NCBI GenBank assembly: GCA_017519965.1
Contig: JAFWRK010000057.1
Span: 1-24,426, forward strand
Length of the DNA stretch: 24,426 bases
Source of the DNA: Bacilli bacterium
Lineage (GTDB): Bacteria; Bacillota_I; Bacilli_A; RF39; UBA660
Direction: 5' to 3'
Under the pieces are notes generated by a model that was not told the origin of the DNA, searched no databases, and saw only the letters and a program-made list of their open reading frames with translations. Of this stretch, positions 14,755-22,054 are shown one piece after another (position 1 is the stretch's first letter; each line of letters starts with the position of its first letter). The translations under genes and the position numbers were made by a program.

Positions 14755-14782
14755 AAAAAAGACTATTTAAAATAGTCTTTTT
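14755..14782 (+). terminator. Second hairpin, probably bidirectional terminator
   Basis: A stem AAAAAAGACTAT/ATAGTCTTTTT (14755-14766 and 14772-14782) has a 5-base loop, with an A-run on one side and T-run on the other. The 14783-14863 stretch beyond it is AT-rich and holds no gene that I can support. Confidence 0.7.
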
Positions 14783-14841
14783 CTTTATTAGTTTTTTTGT
14801 TTTTACTATTATTTTTGTATTAAATATTAATATTTGGACAT

Positions 14842-14869
14842 TTTACTAATAATAAAGAATAAATATAAT
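14842..14869 (+). promoter_or_regulatory. Candidate promoter of the 28-residue membrane peptide
   Basis: TTTACT (14842-14847), a 16-base spacer and TATAAT (14864-14869), with ribosome site AAAAAGGAGA (14878-14887) before ATG 14891. Confidence 0.5.
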
Positions 14870-14890
14870 ACTGGAGAAAAAGGAGATGCT

Positions 14891-14977
14891 ATGTTAATTA
14901 TATTAGGTTTATTATTAGGATTTATACTTTTATTTATATATTGTTCATTAGTTGTTGCGCATAACTCAGATGAATAA
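14891..14977 (+). CDS. 28-residue single-span membrane peptide
   Basis: A small frame reading MLIILGLLLGFILLFIYCSL then VVAHNSDE and TAA. Residues 2-23 form one hydrophobic helix, with Cys18 near its end and a short acidic/His tail; the tail should face the cytoplasm if the N-terminus is outside, but topology is uncertain. Support for a real gene is a strong AGGAG 5 bases before ATG, a TATAAT 22 bases upstream, and a perfect terminator immediately after the stop. Single-span peptides of this size ending in VVA-x-x-x-D/E are, as far as I recall, scattered in Firmicutes genomes without known function, but I cannot name a family. No toxin-antitoxin partner is evident on either strand. Confidence 0.6.
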   Translation: MLIILGLLLGFILLFIYCSLVVAHNSDE

Positions 14978-15003
14978 AAAAACGTAAGATTTCTTACGTT
15001 TTT
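14978..15003. terminator. Bidirectional terminator between convergent genes
   Basis: An 11-bp perfect stem AAAAACGTAAG/CTTACGTTTTT (14978-14988 and 14993-15003) with loop ATTT. It serves the 28-residue gene on the plus strand and the dehydrogenase on the minus strand, whose stop (15002-15004) lies at its edge. Confidence 0.88.
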
Positions 15004-15889
15004 ATAATATTTCAATTTCTTCTTCTTCATCTAGTTCAAGTATTTCAATTTCTTCTTCTTTCTTAGCACAAATTCTTTGATCTAGATTATCTTCTCTTTT
15101 ACTAGTTTTTAGTAATGCAGTATTTCCATAATCTACATCTAAACATGTTCCTGAAATATATGATGCCAGATTACTATTTATAAATAGAATAGGGTAAGCA
15201 ACTTCATTTAGACTAGCAACTCTGTTTGCGACTCCTGTTTGTCCACATAGTGCTCCAAATCCACCAGCTTGGAATTCTCTTTCTATTAATGAATTAGTTG
15301 CGGCAGGACTTACTGTATTAACTCTTATTCCTTTTCTGGCGAATTCTAATGATTTAATAGAAGCATAGTAGTTTAATGCTCTCATTGCTAAAGGATAAGC
15401 AACAACTCCAGATGTATTAGGATTAACTTGATCTTTTAATATTTCAAGCATTTTATCCCATTTTGTTTCATTCATATATTTTATATATTCATCTGAATAC
15501 TTATTCCAGTTTCGACCTGATGTAGAAGTTAAGTAACATATTGATCCACCTAAAGTCATACGTTTCTTTAAATAAGTATCAGTAATATATTTGTTTGCGA
15601 TAAAATCCATTATAAATGTATCGTTAAAGTTATTTCTTGTACCTGATGCTTGGTATGTTCCAAAGAAGGAATCTATTTCATCAGGAATATTTAAAAATGC
15701 TGAATCTATTGATTCTTTATTACTAAGGTCACAGTTAATTGATATTACTCCAAATAGTGGAACTTTATCTCGATCAAGGGCGTATACAATAGCCTCTTCA
15801 TCTAGTAACAATTTAGTAATAGCATAGCCAACTCCAGATGAAGCACCGGTTACGACACATACTTTGTCTTTATAAAAATGATTATCCAA
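15002..15889 (-). CDS. Short-chain dehydrogenase/reductase family protein lacking the catalytic lysine
   Basis: A 295-residue SDR-fold protein. The cofactor loop TGASSGVG (14-21) follows the first strand, and LDRD (38-41) ends the second, suggesting NAD(H). It resembles the 3-alpha-hydroxysteroid dehydrogenase/carbonyl reductase branch, which carries a roughly 28-residue insertion between catalytic Ser and Tyr: here Ser124 (in STSGRNW) and Tyr165 are 41 apart. In that branch Tyr is followed by x3-Lys; here the segment is AYPLAMRAL, with Met169 in the lysine place and Arg170 next. The usual NNAG-type motif is also altered (GTYQASG, 77-83). SPAATNS (194-200) is normal. A Glu/Ile tail with two copies of EEEIEIL-like sequence ends the protein. 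The start is TTG at 15889 with GGGTGTGA upstream; no earlier or nearby ATG exists. Catalysis is doubtful; binding or altered chemistry is possible. Confidence 0.85.
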   Translation of the reverse strand: MDNHFYKDKVCVVTGASSGVGYAITKLLLDEEAIVYALDRDKVPLFGVISINCDLSNKESIDSAFLNIPDEIDSFFGTYQASGTRNNFNDTFIMDFIANKYITDTYLKKRMTLGGSICYLTSTSGRNWNKYSDEYIKYMNETKWDKMLEILKDQVNPNTSGVVAYPLAMRALNYYASIKSLEFARKGIRVNTVSPAATNSLIEREFQAGGFGALCGQTGVANRVASLNEVAYPILFINSNLASYISGTCLDVDYGNTALLKTSKREDNLDQRICAKKEEEIEILELDEEEEIEIL

Positions 15890-16000
15890 TGTGTATCACA
15901 CCCATTCTACAATACCCCATCTTTATTGTATAAAAATTTTAGACATTTTAAAAGAGAAAAGTGAAAAAAAGTATAAATTTTTATTAAAAATAAAAAAGTA

Positions 16001-16009
16001 TGCTAAAAT
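16001..16009 (+). promoter_or_regulatory. Extended -10 candidate for the TPM-domain gene
   Basis: TGCTAAAAT lies 15 bases before ATG 16025. A TATAAT overlaps it at 16009-16014 but would leave no room for a leader. The ribosome site is GGTGAT (16017-16022), close to the ATG. Confidence 0.5.
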
Positions 16010-16024
16010 ATAATTGGTGATAAT

Positions 16025-16837
16025 ATGAAGAAGATAATTAATATTATTCTATTATTATTCTTATGTTTTCCTTTATTTATAAGTGCTAAAGAGAAGTATG
16101 TTATAGATAAAGCTGATGTATTAACTGATATATCTGAATCATATATAGAAAAATATTCTGATTATTTATATAAAACTGAAGGAATAGATTTCTATGTAGT
16201 ATCTATTGATTATGTAGATTTTGATTATACTATTGAAGATTATACTAATTATATTTTTAGTGAATATAATATTAGTGATAAAGGATTATTAATACTTGTT
16301 TCTAAAGATGATCGTAAGATTAGAATAGAAGCTGGTAAAGAATTAAATACTATACTTGATAGTGATAAAATAGATGAATTTATGAATGAATATTTTATTC
16401 CTTTTTTAGAGCATTCTGAATGGAATGATGGGATAATTAATGGATACTCAGCAATTTATAAATATATTTGTGAAGAATATAATATTGATGCTTCTAGTAT
16501 GGAAGTAGATGAAGATGTTGATTTCTTAATTAAATATAAAAATCCTTTGATGTTACTAATAATATTAATATGTTCAGGATTTGCATCAATTTATCAAAGA
16601 ATTATTAAGAAAAAAGGATTAAATAATAGTACTATGCCAATAATGGTAGTATTAATAATATTAAATATTACTGTTATATCATTTACTTATTTATTAGAAC
16701 CTATATACTTATTATTTGCATTAGCTTTTCAAGGATTATTTATCTATATGAAGTTAGGTATTAAAGGTAAAAACGAACATAGTAAGAAAATAACTCCTAA
16801 AAGAGTTAGAAAAATTAAGAAAAAATATAAAAAATAA
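16025..16837 (+). CDS. TPM-domain (YgcG-like) membrane protein
   Basis: A 270-residue protein with a cleavable or anchoring signal (MKKIINIILLLFLCFPLFISA), then a TPM domain at about 25-155. The domain shows the usual features: V-x-D-x-A-D-V-L (26-33), a YV-V-x-x-x-D strand (about 57-63), then NISDKGLLILVSKDDRKIRIEAGKEL (about 82-107), in which GLL-x-LV-x-x-x-x-R-x-x-R-I-x-x-G is the family core. Two or three membrane helices follow (about 173-190 and 203-245). The tail is strongly basic (about 250-270). TPM domains include a plant thylakoid acid phosphatase and photosystem II repair factors; in bacteria the role is unclear and they often sit with LemA, which is absent here. It is monocistronic between its own -10 and terminator. 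Confidence 0.85.
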   Translation: MKKIINIILLLFLCFPLFISAKEKYVIDKADVLTDISESYIEKYSDYLYKTEGIDFYVVSIDYVDFDYTIEDYTNYIFSEYNISDKGLLILVSKDDRKIRIEAGKELNTILDSDKIDEFMNEYFIPFLEHSEWNDGIINGYSAIYKYICEEYNIDASSMEVDEDVDFLIKYKNPLMLLIILICSGFASIYQRIIKKKGLNNSTMPIMVVLIILNITVISFTYLLEPIYLLFALAFQGLFIYMKLGIKGKNEHSKKITPKRVRKIKKKYKK

Positions 16838-16867
16838 GACTATCTTTACTAAAAAAGATAGTCTTTT
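16836..16867 (+). terminator. Intrinsic terminator of the TPM gene
   Basis: A 12-bp perfect stem AAGACTATCTTT/AAAGATAGTCTT (16836-16847 and 16854-16865) with a 6-base loop and a short T-tract. It starts in the stop codon. Its arms resemble those of the hairpins at 6764 and 14755. Confidence 0.88.
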
Positions 16868-16868
16868 A

Positions 16869-16877
16869 TGTTATAAT
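16869..16877 (+). promoter_or_regulatory. Extended -10 promoter of mutS
   Basis: TGTTATAAT begins one base after the upstream terminator T-tract. ATG 16896 is 18 bases downstream with AGGTGG as ribosome site. Confidence 0.72.
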
Positions 16878-16895
16878 ATTAGACAGGTGGTAGAG

Positions 16896-19448
16896 ATGAA
16901 AAGAAGCGAAGTAGATCGTTCAAAATTAAGTCCTATGATGCAACAATATATGGACATAAAAGATAAATATGAAGATACTATTATTTTCTTCCGTTTAGGA
17001 GATTTCTATGAGATGTTTTTTGATGATGCTATCTTAGCTTCAAAACTCTTAGAATTAACTCTTACTGGTAAACAAGCAGGACTTGATGAAAGAGTACCTA
17101 TGTGTGGTATTCCTCATCATGCTTATGTATCATATGTAGATGAGTTAATAGATAAAGGATATAAAGTAGCAATATGTGAACAATTAGAAGATCCTAAAGA
17201 AACTAAAGGTATGGTTAAGAGAGATGTAATACAAGTTATTACTAAAGGTACTAGAATTGATTCTAATATGGATTCTAAAGATAATAATTATATTGCGAAT
17301 ATTTATGACTTTTCATATTGTTATGGAATAAGTTATGCTGATATCTCTACTGGTGAAGTATATGCTACTTTAGTTGAGGGAGATACTGAAAAGGTAATTA
17401 AAGAAATTACTCGTAATAATTTTAAAGAAGTTATTGTTAATGACACAATAGATAGAGAAATAGTTGAAAGATTAAGATCTCAACATGAAGTATTAGTTAC
17501 TATTACTAAAGAAGAGTATGATGGAAAAGACTATGAATATATTTATAAGAATATAGAAGATGTAAGATTAATTAAGACTTTAAAGCATTTACTTGAGTAT
17601 ATTCTTGATAATAAAAAGGGAGATCTACATCATTTACAACCTTGTAATATTATTAAATCTTCTACTTTCTTAGAGTTTGATATAAATACTCGTAAGAACT
17701 TAGAATTAGTTGAGACTATTAGAAATAGAGAAAGACAATATAGTCTTTTATGGTTACTAGATAAATGTAAGACTGCTATGGGTTCTAGATTCTTAAAACA
17801 TAGTATTTTAAATCCTCTTACTAATAGAGAAGAATTAGAAAGACGTTATGATTTAGTATCTTTACTTAGTACAGAGTTTATTTTAAGAGATGATTTAATT
17901 ACTTCTTTAGAACAAGTATATGATCTTGAGAGATTAGTAGGAAGAATTACTTATGGTAATTTAAATGCTAAAGACTTAATTCAATTAAAGAATTCTGTAG
18001 GAGCACTTCCTAGAATTAAAGAGATATTAACTGAATTAAAGTTTGATAAAAAGATAGATACATTTGAAGAAGTATATTCTTTACTTGATAGATCTATTTC
18101 AGAAGATGCACCTTTCTCATTACATGAGGGTGGATTAATTAAAGAAGGATATAATGAAGAATTAGATGAATTAAAGAAGATTAGTAGTGGTTCTAAAGAC
18201 TTTATTCTTGAAATGGAAAAAGAAGAAAAAGAAAGAACGGGTATTAAGAATTTAAAAGTAGGATACAATAAAGTATTTGGTTACTATATTGAAGTATCTA
18301 AAGGACAAACTAGTTTAGTTAAAGATGAGTTTGGCTGGGAGAGAAAACAAACTTTATCTACTGGAGAGAGATTTACTACTCCAATTCTTAAAGAAAAAGA
18401 AAATATTATATTAGGAGCAGAAGAAAAGATTATTTCTTTAGAATATAAATTATTTATGGATATTAGAGAAGTAATTAAAAGATATGGTACTGCTTTACAA
18501 AAGACTGCAAAGATTATTAGTGAAGTAGATATGTTACAATCTTTTTCTGTAGTTAGTGATCATTATAAATTTGTTAGACCAACACTTACTAATGATAAAT
18601 CAATTAAATTAATTGAATGTCGTCATCCTGTAGTAGAACAAGTAATGAAAGATAAGTATATTCCAAATGATATTGTTATGGATCAAACTACTAATATACT
18701 TCTTATTACAGGTCCAAATATGGCTGGTAAATCAACTTATATGAGACAATGTGCAATTACTGTTATAATGGCTCAAATTGGTTGTTTTGTTCCATGTAAG
18801 GAAGCAACATTACCAATATTTGATAAGATATTTACAAGAATTGGAGCAAGTGATGACTTAGTTTCAGGAGAATCTACATTTATGGTAGAGATGAAAGAAG
18901 CAAATTATGCTTTACAAGAAGCAACTGAAAGAAGTTTAATTTTATTTGATGAGTTAGGAAGAGGTACTGCTACATATGATGGTATGAGTCTTGCTCAAGC
19001 AATCTTAGAATATATTCATGATAAGATTAAAGCTAAAACATTATTTTCTACTCATTATCATGAGTTAACTGTATTAGAAAAAGATTTAAAGAATTTAAAG
19101 AATGTACATGTATCAGCAATAGAAGAGAATGGTACTATTACTTTCTTACATAAAGTTAAAGCTGGTGCAGTAGATAAGAGTTATGGTATACATGTAGCAA
19201 GTCTTGCTCATTTACCTGATTCATTAATATCTAGAGCAGATGAAATACTTAGTGTATATGAAAAGAAGAGTATTAAGAAAGAAACATTTACTCAGACATC
19301 TTTATTTGAATTAACTCCAGAAGAAATAACTCCTAAAAAAGATGAAATAAGAGAAAAGATTAAGAGTATTAATCCTTTAGAAATGACTCCAATGGAAGCA
19401 TTAACATTCCTTTATGATTTAAATAAAGAAGTTAAGAATAAAGAATAA
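16896..19448 (+). CDS. mutS: DNA mismatch repair protein MutS
   Basis: An 850-residue full-length MutS that recognises mismatches and small loops and signals to MutL. The mismatch-reading Phe-x-Glu motif is intact (GDFYEMF, Phe37 and Glu39). The lever and clamp regions follow (about 250-560). The ATPase has Walker A GPNMAGKS at about 606-613, Walker B DELGRGTATYDG starting at Asp685-Glu686, and the STHYHEL switch at about 718-724. The C-terminus has a short tail with a TSLFEL element (about 804-809), similar to the beta-clamp binding motif (QxxLF-type) seen near the end of Bacillus MutS. A GTG start at 16887 is possible, but ATG 16896 follows AGGTGG. No mutL follows, unlike the usual mutS-mutL pair; instead a small helical-repeat protein is 12 bases downstream. 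The active residues are all present. Confidence 0.97.
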   Translation: MKRSEVDRSKLSPMMQQYMDIKDKYEDTIIFFRLGDFYEMFFDDAILASKLLELTLTGKQAGLDERVPMCGIPHHAYVSYVDELIDKGYKVAICEQLEDPKETKGMVKRDVIQVITKGTRIDSNMDSKDNNYIANIYDFSYCYGISYADISTGEVYATLVEGDTEKVIKEITRNNFKEVIVNDTIDREIVERLRSQHEVLVTITKEEYDGKDYEYIYKNIEDVRLIKTLKHLLEYILDNKKGDLHHLQPCNIIKSSTFLEFDINTRKNLELVETIRNRERQYSLLWLLDKCKTAMGSRFLKHSILNPLTNREELERRYDLVSLLSTEFILRDDLITSLEQVYDLERLVGRITYGNLNAKDLIQLKNSVGALPRIKEILTELKFDKKIDTFEEVYSLLDRSISEDAPFSLHEGGLIKEGYNEELDELKKISSGSKDFILEMEKEEKERTGIKNLKVGYNKVFGYYIEVSKGQTSLVKDEFGWERKQTLSTGERFTTPILKEKENIILGAEEKIISLEYKLFMDIREVIKRYGTALQKTAKIISEVDMLQSFSVVSDHYKFVRPTLTNDKSIKLIECRHPVVEQVMKDKYIPNDIVMDQTTNILLITGPNMAGKSTYMRQCAITVIMAQIGCFVPCKEATLPIFDKIFTRIGASDDLVSGESTFMVEMKEANYALQEATERSLILFDELGRGTATYDGMSLAQAILEYIHDKIKAKTLFSTHYHELTVLEKDLKNLKNVHVSAIEENGTITFLHKVKAGAVDKSYGIHVASLAHLPDSLISRADEILSVYEKKSIKKETFTQTSLFELTPEEITPKKDEIREKIKSINPLEMTPMEALTFLYDLNKEVKNKE

Positions 19449-19460
19449 TAGGGTGATTAT

Positions 19461-19856
19461 ATGGATATTTTAAGACAATTATTTCGAGAAGAAGAAATAA
19501 AAAGATTAGTATTAGAAAATGACTGGCTTAAAATAATATCTAAAGAACAAATTAGAAGTGTTTTAAAAATACTATCTAATGAAAAATGTAATAATAAAGT
19601 ACTTAGAAATATTATTATTACATATCCTGAAGTACTTAGAAAAAATATAGATGAATTAAATGAATTAATTTATATCTTAAAAGGTTATGAAATAATACAT
19701 TTAGAAGTATTATTTGATTTATATCCATTATTTTTAAGAAAAAAAGGATATGAAGTAGATAATTTCTTCTTTATAAAACAAAAAGAAGGATTAAAGAATG
19801 ATGAAATTAAAAAACTATTAGAGAGAGAACCTTATCTAATAGATGTGACAAGATAA
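19461..19856 (+). CDS. Small protein with mTERF-like helical repeats, unknown function
   Basis: A 131-residue, mostly helical protein without signal, membrane segment or cysteine pair. From about residue 34 it shows three repeats of 33-35 residues, each ending with a Pro in the same setting: TYPEVLRK (Pro56), LYPLFLRKK (Pro89) and REPYLIDV (Pro124). The third repeat, EGLKNDEIKKLLEREPYLI, closely follows the mTERF pattern (LGL-S/D-x-x-E-I-x-x-L-L-x-x-x-P-x-L-L), a superhelical nucleic-acid-binding repeat known mainly from mitochondrial and plastid transcription and translation factors. ATG 19461 has GGGTGAT upstream and lies 12 bases after mutS, so it is co-transcribed with mutS; nusB follows with its own -10. 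Regulation of nucleic-acid processes is an inference from fold resemblance; a coincidental alpha-helical repeat is the alternative. Confidence 0.7.
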   Translation: MDILRQLFREEEIKRLVLENDWLKIISKEQIRSVLKILSNEKCNNKVLRNIIITYPEVLRKNIDELNELIYILKGYEIIHLEVLFDLYPLFLRKKGYEVDNFFFIKQKEGLKNDEIKKLLEREPYLIDVTR

Positions 19857-19864
19857 AAAGAATA

Positions 19865-19873
19865 TGTTAAAAT
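19865..19873 (+). promoter_or_regulatory. Extended -10 promoter of nusB-xseA-xseB
   Basis: TGTTAAAAT lies 8 bases after the preceding stop and 16 bases before ATG 19890. AGGTAGGTG is the ribosome site. No terminator separates it from mutS, so read-through is likely. Confidence 0.6.
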
Positions 19874-19889
19874 GAGGTAGGTGAAGCGT

Positions 19890-20297
19890 ATGAAAAATAG
19901 AAGTGAATTAAGAGAAGTAATAATGAAAGTTTTATACCAAATAGAAGTACTTAGTAGTTCTAATATTGAATACAAGGTTGAAGATTTAATTAAAGAATTA
20001 TTAGAAGTAGAAAATGAATTTGTTAATGAAACTATTGATGGTATAGAAAAGAATAAAGATAAAATAATTGAATTAGATAATAAATATTTAAATGATTGGA
20101 CAATGGACAGATTAAATTTAGTTGATCAAGCTATATTATTATTAGGTACATATGAACTTATGTATACTGATACACCTTCTGTAGTCGCAATTAATGAAGC
20201 TATTGAATTATCTAAAAAATACAGCGAAGATGCTGTAACTAAAATGATTAATGGAGTATTAGATAAGATTTATCATGAAGAATTAAAAGATGAGTAA
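19890..20297 (+). CDS. nusB: Transcription antitermination factor NusB
   Basis: A 135-residue all-helical protein that, with NusE (ribosomal S10), binds boxA RNA and supports antitermination of rRNA operons. It shows the family layout: N-terminal SELREVIMKVLYQIEV, a variable acidic middle, then the conserved LNLVDQAILLLGTYELMY, the VVAINEAIELSKKYS stretch and the KMINGVLDKI end. The usual Arg-rich start (R-x-x-AR-x-x-A) is here SELREVIM, which is somewhat degenerate. An upstream GTG (19881) is inside the ribosome site, so ATG 19890 is chosen. It is first in an operon with xseA and xseB, an arrangement common in Firmicutes. Confidence 0.93.
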   Translation: MKNRSELREVIMKVLYQIEVLSSSNIEYKVEDLIKELLEVENEFVNETIDGIEKNKDKIIELDNKYLNDWTMDRLNLVDQAILLLGTYELMYTDTPSVVAINEAIELSKKYSEDAVTKMINGVLDKIYHEELKDE

Positions 20298-20311
20298 AGG
20301 AAGTGTATATC

Positions 20312-21565
20312 GTGAACGATAAATATATAACCGTAACTCAATTAACAAGATATATTAAATATAAAATTGATAATGATGTTAATCTAAATGAAGTGTTCTT
20401 GAAAGGAGAAATATCAAATTTTAAAGCTCATAGTAGAGGACACTTTTATTTTACTTTAAAAGATGAAGGTAGTAGGATTAATGCTATTATGTTTGCAACT
20501 AGTACTAAGAAATTAAAATTTATTCCTACTGACGGAATGAAAGTATTAGTAACTGGTAAGATAAGTGTATTTGAGTCCACTGGTCAATATCAAATTTATG
20601 TTAATGATATGTTAGAAGATGGAGTAGGAAATCTTTATATAGCTTTTGAACAATTAAAGAAAAAGTTAGAAGCTGAAGGATTATTTAGAGAAGATATAAA
20701 GAAAAAGATTCCTAAGATTCCTAGTAGAATAGGGGTAGTTACTGCTCCTACTGGAGCGGCTATTAAAGATATTATATCTACTATTAAAAGAAGATGGCCT
20801 TTAGCAGAAGTTTATTTATTTCCTTCTTTAGTACAAGGAGAAGATGCTAAAGAAGATATCGTAAAACAAATTAAGAGAGCAGAAAATTATGATCTTGATA
20901 CTTTAATTGTTGGTAGAGGAGGAGGCTCTATTGAAGACTTATGGCCTTTCAATGAAGAATGTGTTGCTAGAGCAATTTATGATTGTCCTATTCCAGTAAT
21001 AAGTGCTGTTGGACATGAAATAGATTTTACTATTTCTGACTTTGTAGCTGATCTTAGAGCACCAACTCCAACAGGAGCAGCAGAAATGGCTGTTCCACAA
21101 GTTAAAGACGTAGAAAACTATCTTAATCAAGTTAAGATTAGATTAAATAATACAATTACTAATCAATTAAAACATAATAGAAATAAATTAAATGATTTAT
21201 TATCTAGAAATGTTATGAAGAATCCTATCGCTATATATCAAACAAAAGAAATGATATTTGATAATATGGTTGAGAGATTAAAATATAGTTTAATTAATTT
21301 AACTCGTGAAAAAGAAAAAGAACTTTTAAGAGTTAAAAGTTCATATATCTTAAAAGATCCTTATAAATTACTTGATAAAAAAAGTAACAAATTATTAAAT
21401 TTAATTGCTAAATTAGAACCTTTAAGTCCATTAAAGACTATTGAAAGAGGTTTTGGTATAGTTAAGAAAGATAATCATGTAGTAACGAGTGTTAAAGATT
21501 TAAAGAAGAAAGATAATCTAGAATTAGAACTAAAAGATGGTTCTGTTAATGTAGAGGTTATTTAA
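20312..21565 (+). CDS. xseA: Exodeoxyribonuclease VII large subunit
   Basis: A 417-residue catalytic subunit of exonuclease VII, which digests single-stranded DNA from both ends into oligonucleotides. The N-terminal OB fold (about 1-95) has FLKGEISNFKAHSRGHFYFT. The nuclease core shows GVVTAPTGAAIKDI, VGRGGGSIEDLW and GHEIDFTISDFVADLRAPTPTGAAE. The four residues known as essential in the E. coli enzyme (Asp, Arg, His, Asp) are visible as the Asp of AAIKD, the Arg of VGRGGGS, and the His and Asp of GHEID. A coiled-coil region (about 275-360) that holds the small subunits and a C-terminal ERGFGIV segment follow. Of two GTG codons (20303 and 20312), the second has AAAGGAAG at the right distance and is preferred. 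It is 14 bases after nusB. Confidence 0.95.
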   Translation: MNDKYITVTQLTRYIKYKIDNDVNLNEVFLKGEISNFKAHSRGHFYFTLKDEGSRINAIMFATSTKKLKFIPTDGMKVLVTGKISVFESTGQYQIYVNDMLEDGVGNLYIAFEQLKKKLEAEGLFREDIKKKIPKIPSRIGVVTAPTGAAIKDIISTIKRRWPLAEVYLFPSLVQGEDAKEDIVKQIKRAENYDLDTLIVGRGGGSIEDLWPFNEECVARAIYDCPIPVISAVGHEIDFTISDFVADLRAPTPTGAAEMAVPQVKDVENYLNQVKIRLNNTITNQLKHNRNKLNDLLSRNVMKNPIAIYQTKEMIFDNMVERLKYSLINLTREKEKELLRVKSSYILKDPYKLLDKKSNKLLNLIAKLEPLSPLKTIERGFGIVKKDNHVVTSVKDLKKKDNLELELKDGSVNVEVI

Positions 21566-21575
21566 GGAGGATAAT

Positions 21576-21809
21576 ATGGCTGAGAAGAAAGAAAAAGAAT
21601 TAAGTTTTGAAGAGTCTTTAGTTAACTTAGAAGAGATTGTTAAGAAGTTAGAAACTGGAGAAGTACCTTTAGATGATGCAATAGGTGAGTTTAATAAAGC
21701 TATGACTTTAGCTAAAGCTTGTGATGAGAAACTTAAAAATGCTGAAGAAGCTATTACAAAGTTAGTTAAAGAAAATGGAGATATTGTAGATTTTCAAGTA
21801 GAAGAATAA
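21576..21809 (+). CDS. xseB: Exodeoxyribonuclease VII small subunit
   Basis: A 77-residue helical-hairpin protein that packs on the XseA coiled coil. It has the whole family pattern: SFEESLVNLEEIVKKLETGE, then PLDDAIGEFNKAMTLAKACD and EKLKNAEEAI. An extra Lys/Glu start (MAEKKEKEL) is normal. The start ATG has AGGAGG 6 bases upstream and lies 10 bases after the xseA stop. A strong terminator closes the operon directly after the stop. No ispA or dxs follows, unlike in many Firmicutes. Confidence 0.95.
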   Translation: MAEKKEKELSFEESLVNLEEIVKKLETGEVPLDDAIGEFNKAMTLAKACDEKLKNAEEAITKLVKENGDIVDFQVEE

Positions 21810-21835
21810 AAAAAGAACGATTAATCGTTCTTTTT
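21810..21835. terminator. Bidirectional terminator at convergent xseB and DUF1292 genes
   Basis: An 11-bp perfect stem AAAAAGAACGA/TCGTTCTTTTT (21810-21820 and 21825-21835) with loop TTAA. It immediately follows the xseB stop. The minus-strand gene ends in the loop (its TAA is 21823-21821), so the right arm codes its last residues KKND. Confidence 0.9.
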
Positions 21836-22054
21836 ATTTGAATCTTTGAAGAATAGGAGTGTCGCTAAATGATACTCTTCTTCATTTTCTAGGGGTACAT
21901 ATAGATCTTTATCTCTATCTGAACTTTTTCTAATCATTACATCTTCAGGATCTTCTGAATTTGATAGGAATACATAACTTGTATCTCCTTCAAATACTTC
22001 TTTCATAATTAGATAATCTTTATTATCTATTGTCATTACTTCTAATTCTTTCAT
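21821..22054 (-). CDS. DUF1292-family small acidic protein
   Basis: A 77-residue cytoplasmic protein that fits the DUF1292 (YrzB-like) family: a short beta-rich domain with V-x-x-E/D-N-x-x-Y-x-x-x-x-x-V-F-x-x-x-x-x-x-Y-V-x-L, an acidic segment (NSEDPEDVMI), and a PLENEEEYHLATLLF end resembling the family's I-x-D-E-E-E-x-x-x-V-x-x-x-F. The function is unknown. In Bacillus the family member sits beside the Holliday-junction resolvase gene; that is not the case here. The ATG overlaps the stop of the upstream membrane-protein gene by 4 bases (ATGA), so the two are coupled. The C-terminal KKND is encoded by the terminator arm. Confidence 0.75.
   Translation of the reverse strand: MKELEVMTIDNKDYLIMKEVFEGDTSYVFLSNSEDPEDVMIRKSSDRDKDLYVPLENEEEYHLATLLFFKDSNKKND

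Noticed and set aside
14827..15030. Minus-strand frame across the 28-residue peptide gene
   Set aside because: It runs through the bidirectional terminator, overlaps the dehydrogenase 3' end, and is AT-driven; the plus-strand small gene has the better signals.
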